A stretch of 64,000 nt of DNA, taken from contig NZ_QPIB01000009.1 of NCBI RefSeq assembly GCF_003671765.1, positions 461,713 through 525,712 of the forward strand, written 5' to 3'. Positions 34,078 through 41,936 of the stretch are shown here, piece after piece. Under the pieces are notes generated by a model. The model had not been told where the DNA came from. It saw nothing but the letters and a program-made list of their open reading frames with translations, and searched no databases. Made by a program: the position numbers and the translations under genes. How positions within the stretch are numbered: position 1 is the first letter of the stretch; every line of letters begins with the position of its first letter. The stretch comes from Xenophilus sp. E41. GTDB taxonomy: Bacteria; Pseudomonadota; Gammaproteobacteria; Burkholderiales; Burkholderiaceae_C.

Positions 34078-35232
34078 ATGGACTTTGAACTGACCGAAGA
34101 CCAGCGCGCCTTCGCCGACACGGCCCGCGCGTTCGCTGCCAGCGAGTTTGCCCCCCACGCGGCGCAGTGGGACCGCGAGGCCATCTTCCCGCGCGAGGCG
34201 ATCGCCAAGGCCGGCGAACTGGGCTTCTGCGGCCTCTACGCGCCCGAGCGCATTGGCGGGCTGGGCCTGCCGCGGCTCGACGCGGCGCTGGTGTTCGAGG
34301 AGATGGCGGCGGTCGATCCGTCGACCACCGCCTTCATCACCATCCACAACATGGCGACCTGGATGCTCGGCACCTGGGGCACCGACGTCGTCTGCACGGC
34401 CTGGGGCGAAGACCTGACCAGCGGCCGCAAGCTCGCCTCGTACTGCCTCACGGAGCCGGGCGCCGGCTCCGACGCCGGCTCGCTCAAGACGCGTGCCGAA
34501 TTGCAGGGCGCCGAGTACGTCATCAACGGCGGCAAGGCCTTCATCTCGGGCGCCGGCTCGAGCGACGTGCTGGTGCTGATGGCACGCACGGGCGGGGCGG
34601 GTGCGAGCGGCGTCTCCGCCTTCGTCGTGCCGGCGGATGCACCGGGCATCAGCTACGGCAAGAAGGAGCACAAGATGGGCTGGAACAGCCAGCCCACGCG
34701 CACCATCGCCTTCGACAACGTGCGCATTCCGGCCGATCACCTGCTCGGGCAGGAAGGCGAGGGCTTCCGCATCGCGATGAAGGGGCTCGATGGTGGCCGC
34801 ATCAACATCGCCACCTGCTCGGTGGGTGCGGCGCAGGGCGCGCTCGACGCGGCGCGCCGCTACCTTCACGAGCGCCAGCAGTTCGGCAAGCCGCTCGCGA
34901 GCTTCCAGGCGCTGCAGTTCAAGCTGGCCGACATGGCCACCGAGCTGGTCGCCGCGCGCCAGATGGTGCGCCTGGCCGCGAGCAAGCTCGATGCCCAGCA
35001 CCCCGACGCCAGCACATATTGCGCCATGGCCAAGCGCTTCGCCACCGATGCCGGCTTCAAGGTCTGCAACGAGGCGCTGCAACTGCACGGCGGCTACGGC
35101 TACCTGGGCGAGTTCCCGCTCGAACGGCTGGTTCGCGACGCCCGCGTGCACCAGATCCTCGAAGGCACCAACGAGATCATGCGCGTCATCGTGTCGCGCA
35201 AGCTGCTCGACGGGGATGCGGACATCCGGTAA
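34078..35232 (+). CDS. Acyl-CoA dehydrogenase, isobutyryl-CoA type
   Basis: The 384-residue flavoprotein has the full acyl-CoA dehydrogenase fold. SYCLTEPGAGSDAGSLKT and FISGAGSSDV contact FAD, and FAVPAD-like AFVVPADAPG precedes KMGWNSQPTRTIAFDNVRIP. The catalytic base is E362 in LEGTNEIMRV, and LHGGYGYLGEFPLERLVRDARV is the usual C-terminal signature. Context between mmsA and a hydroxyisobutyryl-CoA hydrolase makes isobutyryl-CoA the likely substrate, giving methacrylyl-CoA. The ATG at 34078 starts the canonical MDFELTEDQRAF. Its likely electron acceptor is electron-transfer flavoprotein, not in the window. Confidence 0.93.
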   Translation: MDFELTEDQRAFADTARAFAASEFAPHAAQWDREAIFPREAIAKAGELGFCGLYAPERIGGLGLPRLDAALVFEEMAAVDPSTTAFITIHNMATWMLGTWGTDVVCTAWGEDLTSGRKLASYCLTEPGAGSDAGSLKTRAELQGAEYVINGGKAFISGAGSSDVLVLMARTGGAGASGVSAFVVPADAPGISYGKKEHKMGWNSQPTRTIAFDNVRIPADHLLGQEGEGFRIAMKGLDGGRINIATCSVGAAQGALDAARRYLHERQQFGKPLASFQALQFKLADMATELVAARQMVRLAASKLDAQHPDASTYCAMAKRFATDAGFKVCNEALQLHGGYGYLGEFPLERLVRDARVHQILEGTNEIMRVIVSRKLLDGDADIR

Positions 35233-35235
35233 ATC

Positions 35236-35355
35236 GGACATCCGTACGCGAAGGGCGCGAAGATCACGCGAAGGACGCGAAAGAGATCAAGAACAATCAC
35301 ATGGAATTCTTCGCGCCCTTCGCGAAACCCTTGCGTCCTTCGCGTACGGATGTCC
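35236..35355. repeat. Long palindromic element (GCGAAGG family), copy B
   Basis: The ends GGACATCCGTACGCGAAGG and CCTTCGCGTACGGATGTCC are perfect 19-base inverted arms. Inside lie GCGAAGGACGCGAAA and TTCGCGCCCTTCGCG. The element starts four bases after the acyl-CoA dehydrogenase stop and ends 20 bases before the next start, so it fills the whole gap. The loop (about ACAATCACATGGAATT) differs from that of copy A. Confidence 0.87.
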
Positions 35356-35375
35356 CTATCTGACAAGCTCTCACC

Positions 35376-36491
35376 ATGACCGAACCCGTCGTCCTCTTCG
35401 ATACCCTGCCCACCGCCAACGGCAAGCGCTTCGGCGTCGCCACGCTCAACGCGCCGGCCTCGCTCAATTCACTCTCGGTCGACATGGTGCGGCTGCTCAC
35501 GCCCCGGCTGCGCGAATGGGCGGCCGACCCGAAGGTCGTCGGCGTACTGCTGCAGGCCGCGGGCGAGAAAGCCTTCTGCGCCGGCGGCGACCTGCGCCAG
35601 CTCTACCAGACGCTGCGCGATTGCGGCGAGGGCCGCAACGAGTACGCCGAACGCTTCTTCGGCGAGGAGTACGAGCTCGACCACCTCATCCACACCTTTC
35701 CCAAGCCCTTCCTGTGCTGGGGCCACGGCATCGTGATGGGCGGCGGCGTGGGGCTGATGGTGGGCGCGTCGCACCGCGTCGTGACCGAGGGCAGCCGCGT
35801 CGCCATGCCGGAGATCAACATCGGCCTCTACCCCGACGTGGGCGGCAGCTGGTTCCTGCGCCGCGCGCCGGGCCGCACCGGGCTGTTCCTGGCATTCACG
35901 GCCGCGCAGATCAATGGCAGCGACGCCATCTTCGCGGGCCTGGCCGACGTGCTGGTGCCGCACGCGCGCAAGGCGCAGGTGCTCGAAGCCATCGGCGCGA
36001 CGGCATGGAGCGGCGACGAGCGGGCCGATCGCGCGCTGCTCTCGCGCATCCTCGCCACCGCGGCCGAAGGCAGCGAGCGCCCGGCCTCGAAGCTGCGGCA
36101 GCACTACGACACCATCGAATCGCTGATGGCCGGCGAGGACCTGCTGGACATCGCGAAGCGCCTGCGGGCGCTGCAGAGCGACGACGCCTGGCTGCAGGGG
36201 GCCGCCAAGGCTTTCACCAAGGGCGCGCCGAGTTCCATCGCGCTCACCTGGGAACTCTGGCAGCGCGTGCCGCGCATGTCGCTGGCCGAGGTGTTCAGGC
36301 TCGAGTACTGGGCCTCGCTGGGCTTCTGCGCGCACCACGATTTCGCCGAAGGCATCCGCGCGGTGCTGGTCGACAAGGACCGCAACCCGAAGTGGCAGCC
36401 CGCGACGCTCGAAGAGGTCACGCCGGCTTTCGTGGACGACCACCTGCGCGAGCGCGGCGAGATGGCGCCTGAGCTGGCCGCGCTTCGATGA
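35376..36491 (+). CDS. 3-hydroxyisobutyryl-CoA hydrolase
   Basis: The 371-residue protein is a crotonase-fold member of the HIBCH type, longer than simple enoyl-CoA hydratases. The oxyanion-hole stretches are GEKAFCAGGDLRQLY and GIVMGGGVGLMVGASHRV, and the catalytic acidic residues lie in MPEINIGLYPDVGGSWFLRR. The extra C-terminal helical part (LTWELWQRVPRMSLAEVFRLEY, HDFAEGIRAVLVDKDRNPKW) separates HIBCH from true hydratases. It releases free 3-hydroxyisobutyrate for MmsB. A short-chain enoyl-CoA hydratase for methacrylyl-CoA is not in the cluster and must be elsewhere. Confidence 0.92.
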   Translation: MTEPVVLFDTLPTANGKRFGVATLNAPASLNSLSVDMVRLLTPRLREWAADPKVVGVLLQAAGEKAFCAGGDLRQLYQTLRDCGEGRNEYAERFFGEEYELDHLIHTFPKPFLCWGHGIVMGGGVGLMVGASHRVVTEGSRVAMPEINIGLYPDVGGSWFLRRAPGRTGLFLAFTAAQINGSDAIFAGLADVLVPHARKAQVLEAIGATAWSGDERADRALLSRILATAAEGSERPASKLRQHYDTIESLMAGEDLLDIAKRLRALQSDDAWLQGAAKAFTKGAPSSIALTWELWQRVPRMSLAEVFRLEYWASLGFCAHHDFAEGIRAVLVDKDRNPKWQPATLEEVTPAFVDDHLRERGEMAPELAALR

Positions 36492-36503
36492 GCTGCTGAA
36501 TCC

Positions 36504-36623
36504 GGACAGCCGAACGCAGAGGGCGCAAAGCTCACGCAGAGGTCGCAGAAGAAACGAAACACAAATTTGGTATTCCTTCTGCGCCCTTTGTGAAATCTCT
36601 GCGTTTTCTGCGTTCGGCTGTCC
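36504..36623. repeat. Long palindromic element (GCGAAGG family), copy C
   Basis: The ends GGACAGCCGAACGCAGA and TCTGCGTTCGGCTGTCC are perfect 17-base inverted arms; inner parts read GCAGAGGTCGCAGAAG and CTTCTGCGCCCTTTG. It is a divergent subtype in which GCGAAGG is replaced by GCAGAGG, but the layout and the GGACA ends are the same. It begins 13 bases after the hydrolase stop and ends 38 bases before mmsB. Confidence 0.83.
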
Positions 36624-36661
36624 GTTCCCGCGTTCCAACAACCCTTCCGGAGACACACACC

Positions 36662-37549
36662 ATGAAGATCGCATTCATCGGCCTGGGCAACATGGGCGGC
36701 CCGATGGCCCTGAACCTGCACAAGGCCGGCCACGCCGTCAGCGCATTCGATCTGTCCGCCGCGGCCTGCGACGCGCTGCGTGCGCAGGGCGTGGCGATCG
36801 CCGCGTCGGCGGCCCAGGCGGTGCAGGGCGCGGAGGTGGTCGTCAGCATGCTGCCGGCCAGCCAGCATGTCGAGTCGCTGTATCTGGGCGAGGGCGGCCT
36901 GCTGGCGCAGATTGCGCCCGGCACGCTGGTGATCGACTCGAGCACCATTGCCGCCGCGACCTCGCGCAAGGTGGCCGAGGCGGGCGCCGCACGCGGCATC
37001 GCCGTCATCGACGCGCCGGTGTCGGGCGGCACGGGCGGCGCCATCGCGGGCACCTTGACCTTCATGGTCGGCGGCAGCGAAGCGGACCTCGAGCGCGCGC
37101 GCCCGGTGCTCGAGAAGATGGGCGCCAACATCTTCCACGCGGGCGCCGCAGGTGCGGGACAGACAGCCAAGATCTGCAACAACATGCTGCTGGGCATCCT
37201 GATGATCGGCACGTCGGAAGCGATCGCGCTGGGCGTGGCCAACGGGCTCGATCCGAAGGTGCTGTCGGAGATCATGCGCCGCAGCTCGGGCGGCAACTGG
37301 GCGCTCGAAAAGTACAACCCGCTGCCCGGCGTGATGGAGAACGCGCCGGCCTCCAAGGGCTATGCCGGCGGCTTCGGCACGGACCTCATGCTCAAGGACC
37401 TGGGCCTGGCGCAGGAGAACGCGATGGCGGTGAAGGCCGCCACCCCGCTGGGCGGCATGGCGCGCAACCTGTATGCCGCGCACAGCCTCGCGGGACACGG
37501 GGCGCTCGATTTCTCCAGCGTCATCAAGCTGGTGCAGAAGGCGGGCTGA
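36662..37549 (+). CDS. mmsB: 3-hydroxyisobutyrate dehydrogenase
   Basis: MmsB (295 residues) oxidises 3-hydroxyisobutyrate to methylmalonate semialdehyde with NAD. The Rossmann start KIAFIGLGNMGGPMALNL, the substrate loop DAPVSGGTGGAIAGTLTFMVGG and the catalytic lysine in GAGQTAKICNNMLLG are intact. MmsA takes its product, closing the pathway within this cluster. The ATG at 36662 has CCGGAGACACAC upstream. It is the last gene of the valine block. Confidence 0.96.
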   Translation: MKIAFIGLGNMGGPMALNLHKAGHAVSAFDLSAAACDALRAQGVAIAASAAQAVQGAEVVVSMLPASQHVESLYLGEGGLLAQIAPGTLVIDSSTIAAATSRKVAEAGAARGIAVIDAPVSGGTGGAIAGTLTFMVGGSEADLERARPVLEKMGANIFHAGAAGAGQTAKICNNMLLGILMIGTSEAIALGVANGLDPKVLSEIMRRSSGGNWALEKYNPLPGVMENAPASKGYAGGFGTDLMLKDLGLAQENAMAVKAATPLGGMARNLYAAHSLAGHGALDFSSVIKLVQKAG

Positions 37550-37570
37550 GCACGGGCGGCGCGCCGATCT

Positions 37571-37637
37571 GCTATTGAAAACATAGCTTTCCTCGCCCAC
37601 TGCATCGGCGCTTCGAGCACTTTTTGCTTGAAGCGCC
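37571..37637. repeat. Dispersed palindromic repeat, copy 3
   Basis: The core GCTATTGAAAACATAGC (37571-37587) is a diverged copy of the 17-base palindrome. The tail forms its own hairpin, GGCGCTTCGAGC (37607) with GCTTGAAGCGCC (37626), a 12-bp stem with one mismatch and a T-rich loop. The place just after mmsB suggests it may help end that transcript. The rest of the 206-base gap to the next gene shows nothing further. Confidence 0.65.
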
Positions 37638-37755
37638 TGCCGGAGTCGCTGAAGCGGCGCTGAATGCACCCGCGATGAAAAACGGAATCGTTGGCGTTTC
37701 TCGCGTGCGCTGCGGGCTGTGACAGCATGCGGCCCCCAGCCGACCTGCAAGCCCG

Positions 37756-38028
37756 ATGGCACCGATCCGACGCTCCAGCCTCTCTGCCGCAACTGCAGGC
37801 CCCGCCGCCACGTCCGGGAGCGCGCGGCCCCTGCGCGTGCGCGAGCAGCGCGTGCTCGATGCCGTTGCGTCCTTGCCCGAAGAGAGCCGCACGCCCTCCG
37901 GCGCCGTGGCCGAGTTGCTGCGCCAGGGCCTGGACCTGCCGCCCTCGACGATTGCGCAGATCCTGCTGCGGCTGGAGCGCAAGGGCTTGCTGCAGTTGGG
38001 GCGCAAGCGGGCTGGCGAAGGCGCCTGA
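37756..38028 (+). CDS. Small winged-helix-like protein, unknown
   Basis: I do not recognise a named family. The 90-residue basic protein has a 25-residue Ser/Ala/Arg-rich leader and then a region (27-85) that reads like a winged helix: VREQRVLDAVASLPEESRTP, SGAVAELLRQGLDLPPSTIAQILLRLERKGLLQLG. This suggests a small DNA-binding protein. It stands alone between mmsB and the hemolysin-family cluster, on the same strand as both. Coding bias is like its neighbours, but no convincing ribosome-binding site is seen, so the start and the gene itself are moderately supported. Confidence 0.5.
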   Translation: MAPIRRSSLSAATAGPAATSGSARPLRVREQRVLDAVASLPEESRTPSGAVAELLRQGLDLPPSTIAQILLRLERKGLLQLGRKRAGEGA

Positions 38029-38175
38029 GGTCGCTGCGGCACGCACACGCGTGCGCGGGCACGTGACACGGTTCACGCCCCCAGGTCGGGGCCTTAATCT
38101 GCCGTTAATTGCGGCCCACGAGCATCCGCCTGCCAACCATCGGTCGTGCATCCCGCGCGGCCTGACGAGGACCGC

Positions 38176-38835
38176 ATGCCCTTGCCCCTGCCAGCACCTT
38201 CGCGCGCAACCCTTCCGGATTTGTCTTCCTCTTCCGTTCCGGCCGCTTCCAGCAGCCTCACCCTCCATCCCCATTCCGACGCGCAACGCGAAGCCGTCGA
38301 GCGGTCCGTGCGCGCCATCTACGCACACCGCTACGGTGCCCATGTCCCGGGCTTCGCACCCGTGCTGGTGGCATTGCACGCAGGCGAGTCGGTGCTCGCG
38401 GCTGCAGGCTACCGGCCGGCTGCGGCGGGGCCGCTGTTCCTGGAAGGCTACCTCCCGGCACCGGTCGAATCGCTGATCGGCCAGCAGACCGGTGCGACTC
38501 TTCAGCGCGACCGGATCGTCGAGGTCGGCCACCTGGCTGCGTCGCGCGCGGGCGAGGGTCGGCGCTTGATCCAGCTTCTCGGCCCGCATCTCGCGGAGCA
38601 GGGCTTCGACTGGATCGTGGGAACGGTCACCCAGGAACTGCGCGCGATGCTGGTCCGCCTCGGCGTGGCGCCGCTCACGCTGGGTGCAGCGGACCCGGCA
38701 TCGTTGGGCGCCACGGCCCGAATCTGGGGCAGCTACTACGAGCATCATCCGATCGTGCTGGCCATCCACCTGCAGCGCGCGCTGCGCCAGCACCACGTGC
38801 GCCAGATGCGCGCTTCGATGCGGGGTGCCCGATGA
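38176..38835 (+). CDS. Thermostable-hemolysin family protein, probable acyltransferase fold
   Basis: The 219-residue protein fits the thermostable hemolysin family (named after a Vibrio protein). The conserved block is IVEVGHLAASRAGEGRRLI, then QGFDWIVGTVTQELRAMLVRLG, LTLGAADPASLG and a closing WGSYYEHHP. This pattern resembles GNAT and acyl-homoserine-lactone synthase-like enzymes that join an acyl group to an amine, so hemolysin may be a misleading name; that is inference. No signal peptide or membrane helix is present. The ATG at 38176 has GAGG six bases upstream; a GTG at 38146 is possible. The ligase gene begins inside its stop codon (ATGA), coupling the two. Confidence 0.8.
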   Translation: MPLPLPAPSRATLPDLSSSSVPAASSSLTLHPHSDAQREAVERSVRAIYAHRYGAHVPGFAPVLVALHAGESVLAAAGYRPAAAGPLFLEGYLPAPVESLIGQQTGATLQRDRIVEVGHLAASRAGEGRRLIQLLGPHLAEQGFDWIVGTVTQELRAMLVRLGVAPLTLGAADPASLGATARIWGSYYEHHPIVLAIHLQRALRQHHVRQMRASMRGAR

Positions 38836-40295
38836 GCGCCGCGATGCATGCCGACGCCGTCGCGCTGCACGATGGCCAGCGCGACTGGACCTTCGGTGAG
38901 ATGCAGGGGGCCAGTACCGAGCTTGCCGAGCGCCTGCGAGCCCAGGGTACGCGCGTGCTCGCCACGCTGATGGACAATTCGCCCGCCTGGGTCATCGCTG
39001 ATGGGGCCGCGACGCAGGCGAAGGTGGTCCATGTGCCGCTGCCCGCCTTCTTCACGGCTGAACAGATGGGCCATGCGATCGCTGCGGCAGGCGTCGACAC
39101 CGTACTCACGCTGCCGGCGGTGGCTGCGCGCTGGCCGCAGGCGCCCGCGACGGCCTGCGAGGTCGGCGGGCAAGCGCTCTCGATGCTGCGCTTGCCGGCC
39201 CGCACCGTCGACATGCCAGCAGGCACGTCGAAGATCACCTTCACCTCCGGCACCACCGGTGCACCCAAGGGCGTGTGCCTGTCGGACGGGGCGATGGGAC
39301 GCGTGGCCGACGGGCTGGTGCTGGCGATGGCACCGCTGGACATCCGGCGCCACCTCTGTGCCTTGCCCTTCGCCGTCCTGCTCGAGAACATCGCGGGGCT
39401 CATGGCGCCGCTGCGGCGTGGCGCGACCTGCATCACGCTGCCGCTGGAGAGCCTGGGGCTCACGGGGTCGTCGAGCTTCGATGCGGCAAAGTTCCACGCC
39501 GCGGTGACGCAGCATCGGCCCGAAAGCCTGATCCTGCTGCCGCAGATGCTGCGCGCGTGGGCGGGCCATCTCGCGCAGAGCGGTGCGCGTCCGCCCGCGT
39601 CGCTCAAGCTGGTGGCGGTGGGGGGCGCGGCCGTGGGTGTGCGGTTGCTGCAGATGGCGCGTGCGCTGGGCATCCCGGCCTACGAAGGCTACGGTCTGTC
39701 CGAAGGCGCGTCGGTGCAGGCGCTCAACCTGCCGGGGGCCGATCTGCCGGGCAGCGCCGGGCGGGCCTTGCCGCATGCCGAGTTGCGCGTTGCGGCCGAT
39801 GGCGAGATCGAAGTGCGAGGCAGCCTGTTCAGCGGCTACCTCGGCAACAGTGCGCCCGTCGGTGACTGGTGGCCCACCGGCGACCTGGGGCATATCGACG
39901 CCGAAGGCTTCGTGCACGTCGACGGCCGCAAGAAGCACGTGCTCATCACGGCCTTCGGCCGCAACGTGTCGCCCGAATGGGTGGAGACCGCCCTGCGCAG
40001 CGACAACGCCATCGGCCAGGCCGTGGTGCTGGGCGACGGCGAGCCGGCGTTGAGTGCCGTGCTGTGGCCACTGCGCCCCGACGCGACCGATGCGCAGCTG
40101 CAGGCCGCCGTCGACGCCGCCAACGAGACGCTGCCCGACTATGCACGGGTGCAGCGCTGGGTGCGCGCACTGGCGCCTTTCACGGTCGAAGGCGGCATGG
40201 CCACGGCCAACGGGCGGCCCCAGCGTGGCGCCGTGCTGCAACGGCATGCGCAGGCGCTGGGCCTTGCGTTCTCCCCGGCACAAAAGGCTGCCTGA
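38832..40295 (+). CDS. AMP-dependent acyl ligase/synthetase
   Basis: The 487-residue enzyme is an ANL-superfamily ligase. The phosphate loop is TFTSGTTGAPKGV (about 136-148), the A5 motif is YEGYGLSEG, and WWPTGDLGHIDAEGFVHVDGRKKHVLITAFGRNVSPEWVE covers A7-A8. It would activate a carboxylic acid as acyl-AMP and perhaps transfer it to CoA or directly to an amine. One oddity is the A10 region ATANGRPQR, where the usual catalytic lysine appears to be Arg462. The N-terminal domain is short compared with long-chain acyl-CoA synthetases. It overlaps the hemolysin-family gene upstream and is 39 bases before the oxidase gene. Confidence 0.85.
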   Translation: MSAAMHADAVALHDGQRDWTFGEMQGASTELAERLRAQGTRVLATLMDNSPAWVIADGAATQAKVVHVPLPAFFTAEQMGHAIAAAGVDTVLTLPAVAARWPQAPATACEVGGQALSMLRLPARTVDMPAGTSKITFTSGTTGAPKGVCLSDGAMGRVADGLVLAMAPLDIRRHLCALPFAVLLENIAGLMAPLRRGATCITLPLESLGLTGSSSFDAAKFHAAVTQHRPESLILLPQMLRAWAGHLAQSGARPPASLKLVAVGGAAVGVRLLQMARALGIPAYEGYGLSEGASVQALNLPGADLPGSAGRALPHAELRVAADGEIEVRGSLFSGYLGNSAPVGDWWPTGDLGHIDAEGFVHVDGRKKHVLITAFGRNVSPEWVETALRSDNAIGQAVVLGDGEPALSAVLWPLRPDATDAQLQAAVDAANETLPDYARVQRWVRALAPFTVEGGMATANGRPQRGAVLQRHAQALGLAFSPAQKAA

Positions 40296-40334
40296 GCGAC
40301 ACCTTCCTTCCATCTTCCAAGCCACGGACTTCTC

Positions 40335-41015
40335 ATGAGTTTTCATGCACGCCTTCTTGCCGACACTGCGGACGCCCGCGCCGGCCTCCTCGGCACACCG
40401 ATCATCCAGGGTTGCCTGCGCGGCGACGTCTCCCTGCCCAGCTACCTGGCCTTCCTGCGCGAGGCGTACCACCACGTGCGCCACACGGTGCCGCTGCTGC
40501 ACGCCTGCAAGGCCGCATTGCCGGCACGCAACGGCTGGCTGGCCGAGCCGCTGGATGAGTACATCGAGGAAGAGCAGGGCCACGACGCGTGGATCCTCGA
40601 CGACATCCGTGCGTGCGGCGGCGACGCCGAGGCCGTGCGGCTCGGGCCGCCCGGCCACGCTACCGAGGTGATGGTGGCCTACGCCTACGACACCATCGCG
40701 CGCGTCAACCCGCTGGGCTTCTTCGGCATGGTGCACGTGCTCGAGGGCACCAGCGTCTCGCTAGCGCTGATGGCGGCGGACCAGATCCAGAAGCCGCTCG
40801 GCCTGCCCGACAGCGCCTTCAGCTACCTGCGATCGCACGGCACGCTGGACCGCGAACACACGGCGCATTTCGAATTGCTCATGGACCGCATCGAAGACCG
40901 GGGCGACCAGGACGCGATCGTGCATGCGGCCCGTGCGTTCTACCGCCTGTATGGCGACGTGTTCCGCAGCCTACCGCTGCCGCACGCACGGGCCGTCGCG
41001 GAGGCCGCGTCGTGA
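40335..41015 (+). CDS. Heme-oxygenase-like iron oxidase (TenA/HDO type)
   Basis: The 226-residue all-helical protein belongs to the TenA-like group that includes iron-containing oxidases such as UndA, which acts on fatty acids. Candidate metal ligands are E43, H47 or H50 (REAYHHVRHT), E79/E80 and H83-D84 (IEEEQGHDAW), E137 (HVLEGTS), and D172, H175 and H178 (LDREHTAHFE). The E-x-x-x-H and D-x-x-H-x-x-H spacing is what is expected for a diiron centre in heme-oxygenase-like oxidases and not for thiaminase, which has a cysteine there. Its place between a ligase and a reductase suggests oxidation of an activated or amide-bound acyl chain. Its stop overlaps the next start (GTGA). Confidence 0.82.
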   Translation: MSFHARLLADTADARAGLLGTPIIQGCLRGDVSLPSYLAFLREAYHHVRHTVPLLHACKAALPARNGWLAEPLDEYIEEEQGHDAWILDDIRACGGDAEAVRLGPPGHATEVMVAYAYDTIARVNPLGFFGMVHVLEGTSVSLALMAADQIQKPLGLPDSAFSYLRSHGTLDREHTAHFELLMDRIEDRGDQDAIVHAARAFYRLYGDVFRSLPLPHARAVAEAAS

Positions 41016-41893
41016 AACTCGCCGACAGCCGTGTGCTGTTGACGGGCGCGAGCGGCGGCATCGGTGCGGCCTGCGCGGCGCAGCTCGTCAAGGCGGGTGC
41101 GGCCGTGATGCTGGCCGGTCGTTCGCCAGCGCGCCTGGCTGAGCAGGCGCGTGCGCTGGTGCGCGAGCACGGCATCGACCGCCAACGCGTCGAGTGGTAT
41201 GCGGCAGACCTCACGAAGACGGCGAGCCTGGGCCCGCTGGCCGACGTCGCCGCGGGTTGGCGCTGCAACGTCGTGGTGCACGGTGCGGGGGCGCCCGGCT
41301 TCGGCCGCCTGGAGTCCTTCGAAGCCGACACCATGGCGCAGGTGCTGCACATCAACCTGTTCGTGCCGATGCTGCTCACGCAGGCCCTGCTGACGCACCT
41401 GCGGGAGCAGCGGGAGGCCCGCGTGGTGTGCATCGGCTCGGCGCTCGGGCGCCTGGGGCTGCCCGGGTTCAGCGTGTACAGCGCCAGCAAGTTCGGCCTG
41501 CGCGGCTTCGCCGAGGCGCTGCGCCGCGAGCTCGCCGACACCCGCGTGCGCGTGCAGTACCTGGGCCCGCGCAGCACGCGCACCGAGTTCAACAGCGAGG
41601 CCGTGCAACGCTACAACCAGGCGACCAAGACCGCGATGGATTCGGCCGACACCGTGGCATCGGGGCTCGTGCAACTGATCCAGAGCGGCGCCGCCGAACG
41701 TTTCCTCGGCTTCCCCGAGAAGCTGGCCGTGCGCATCAACGGCCTGGCGCCCGGGCTGCTGGATGGTGCCTTCGCAGCGCATCGCGGCAGCCTTGCGCCG
41801 GCGAGCCGCCCGCCCAAGCCGGTGCTCACGATTCCGGAGCGTGCAGGCGAGCCGGTCTCCGATTCGCATTCGTTGCGCGACCCCATCCTGTGA
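41012..41893 (+). CDS. Short-chain dehydrogenase/reductase
   Basis: The 293-residue protein is a classical SDR: cofactor loop TGASGGIGAACA, D in YAADL, VHGAGAPGF for the NAG motif, and the catalytic Ser-Tyr-Lys in CIGSALGRLGLPGFSVYSASKFGL. The C-terminal extension (about 70 residues, GFPEKLAVRINGLAPGLLDGAFAAHRGSL) is longer than usual and may bind the substrate or membrane. It begins with GTG overlapping the oxidase stop, so it is translationally coupled. It would reduce or oxidise a carbonyl or hydroxyl created earlier in the pathway. Confidence 0.88.
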   Translation: MKLADSRVLLTGASGGIGAACAAQLVKAGAAVMLAGRSPARLAEQARALVREHGIDRQRVEWYAADLTKTASLGPLADVAAGWRCNVVVHGAGAPGFGRLESFEADTMAQVLHINLFVPMLLTQALLTHLREQREARVVCIGSALGRLGLPGFSVYSASKFGLRGFAEALRRELADTRVRVQYLGPRSTRTEFNSEAVQRYNQATKTAMDSADTVASGLVQLIQSGAAERFLGFPEKLAVRINGLAPGLLDGAFAAHRGSLAPASRPPKPVLTIPERAGEPVSDSHSLRDPIL

Positions 41894-41936
41894 CCGGATC
41901 CTTGCAGCGCCGACCCCTCCATTTTCAACACGTGCC

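Noticed and set aside
33405-34088. Open frames of 80-230 codons in the gap before the acyl-CoA dehydrogenase
   Set aside because: They run through the nested inverted-repeat elements, differ between copies and give low-complexity translations, so they are treated as non-coding.
31724-36623. Palindromic elements considered as a CRISPR array
   Set aside because: Copies are kilobases apart, of 110-120 bases, with no regular spacers and no cas genes.
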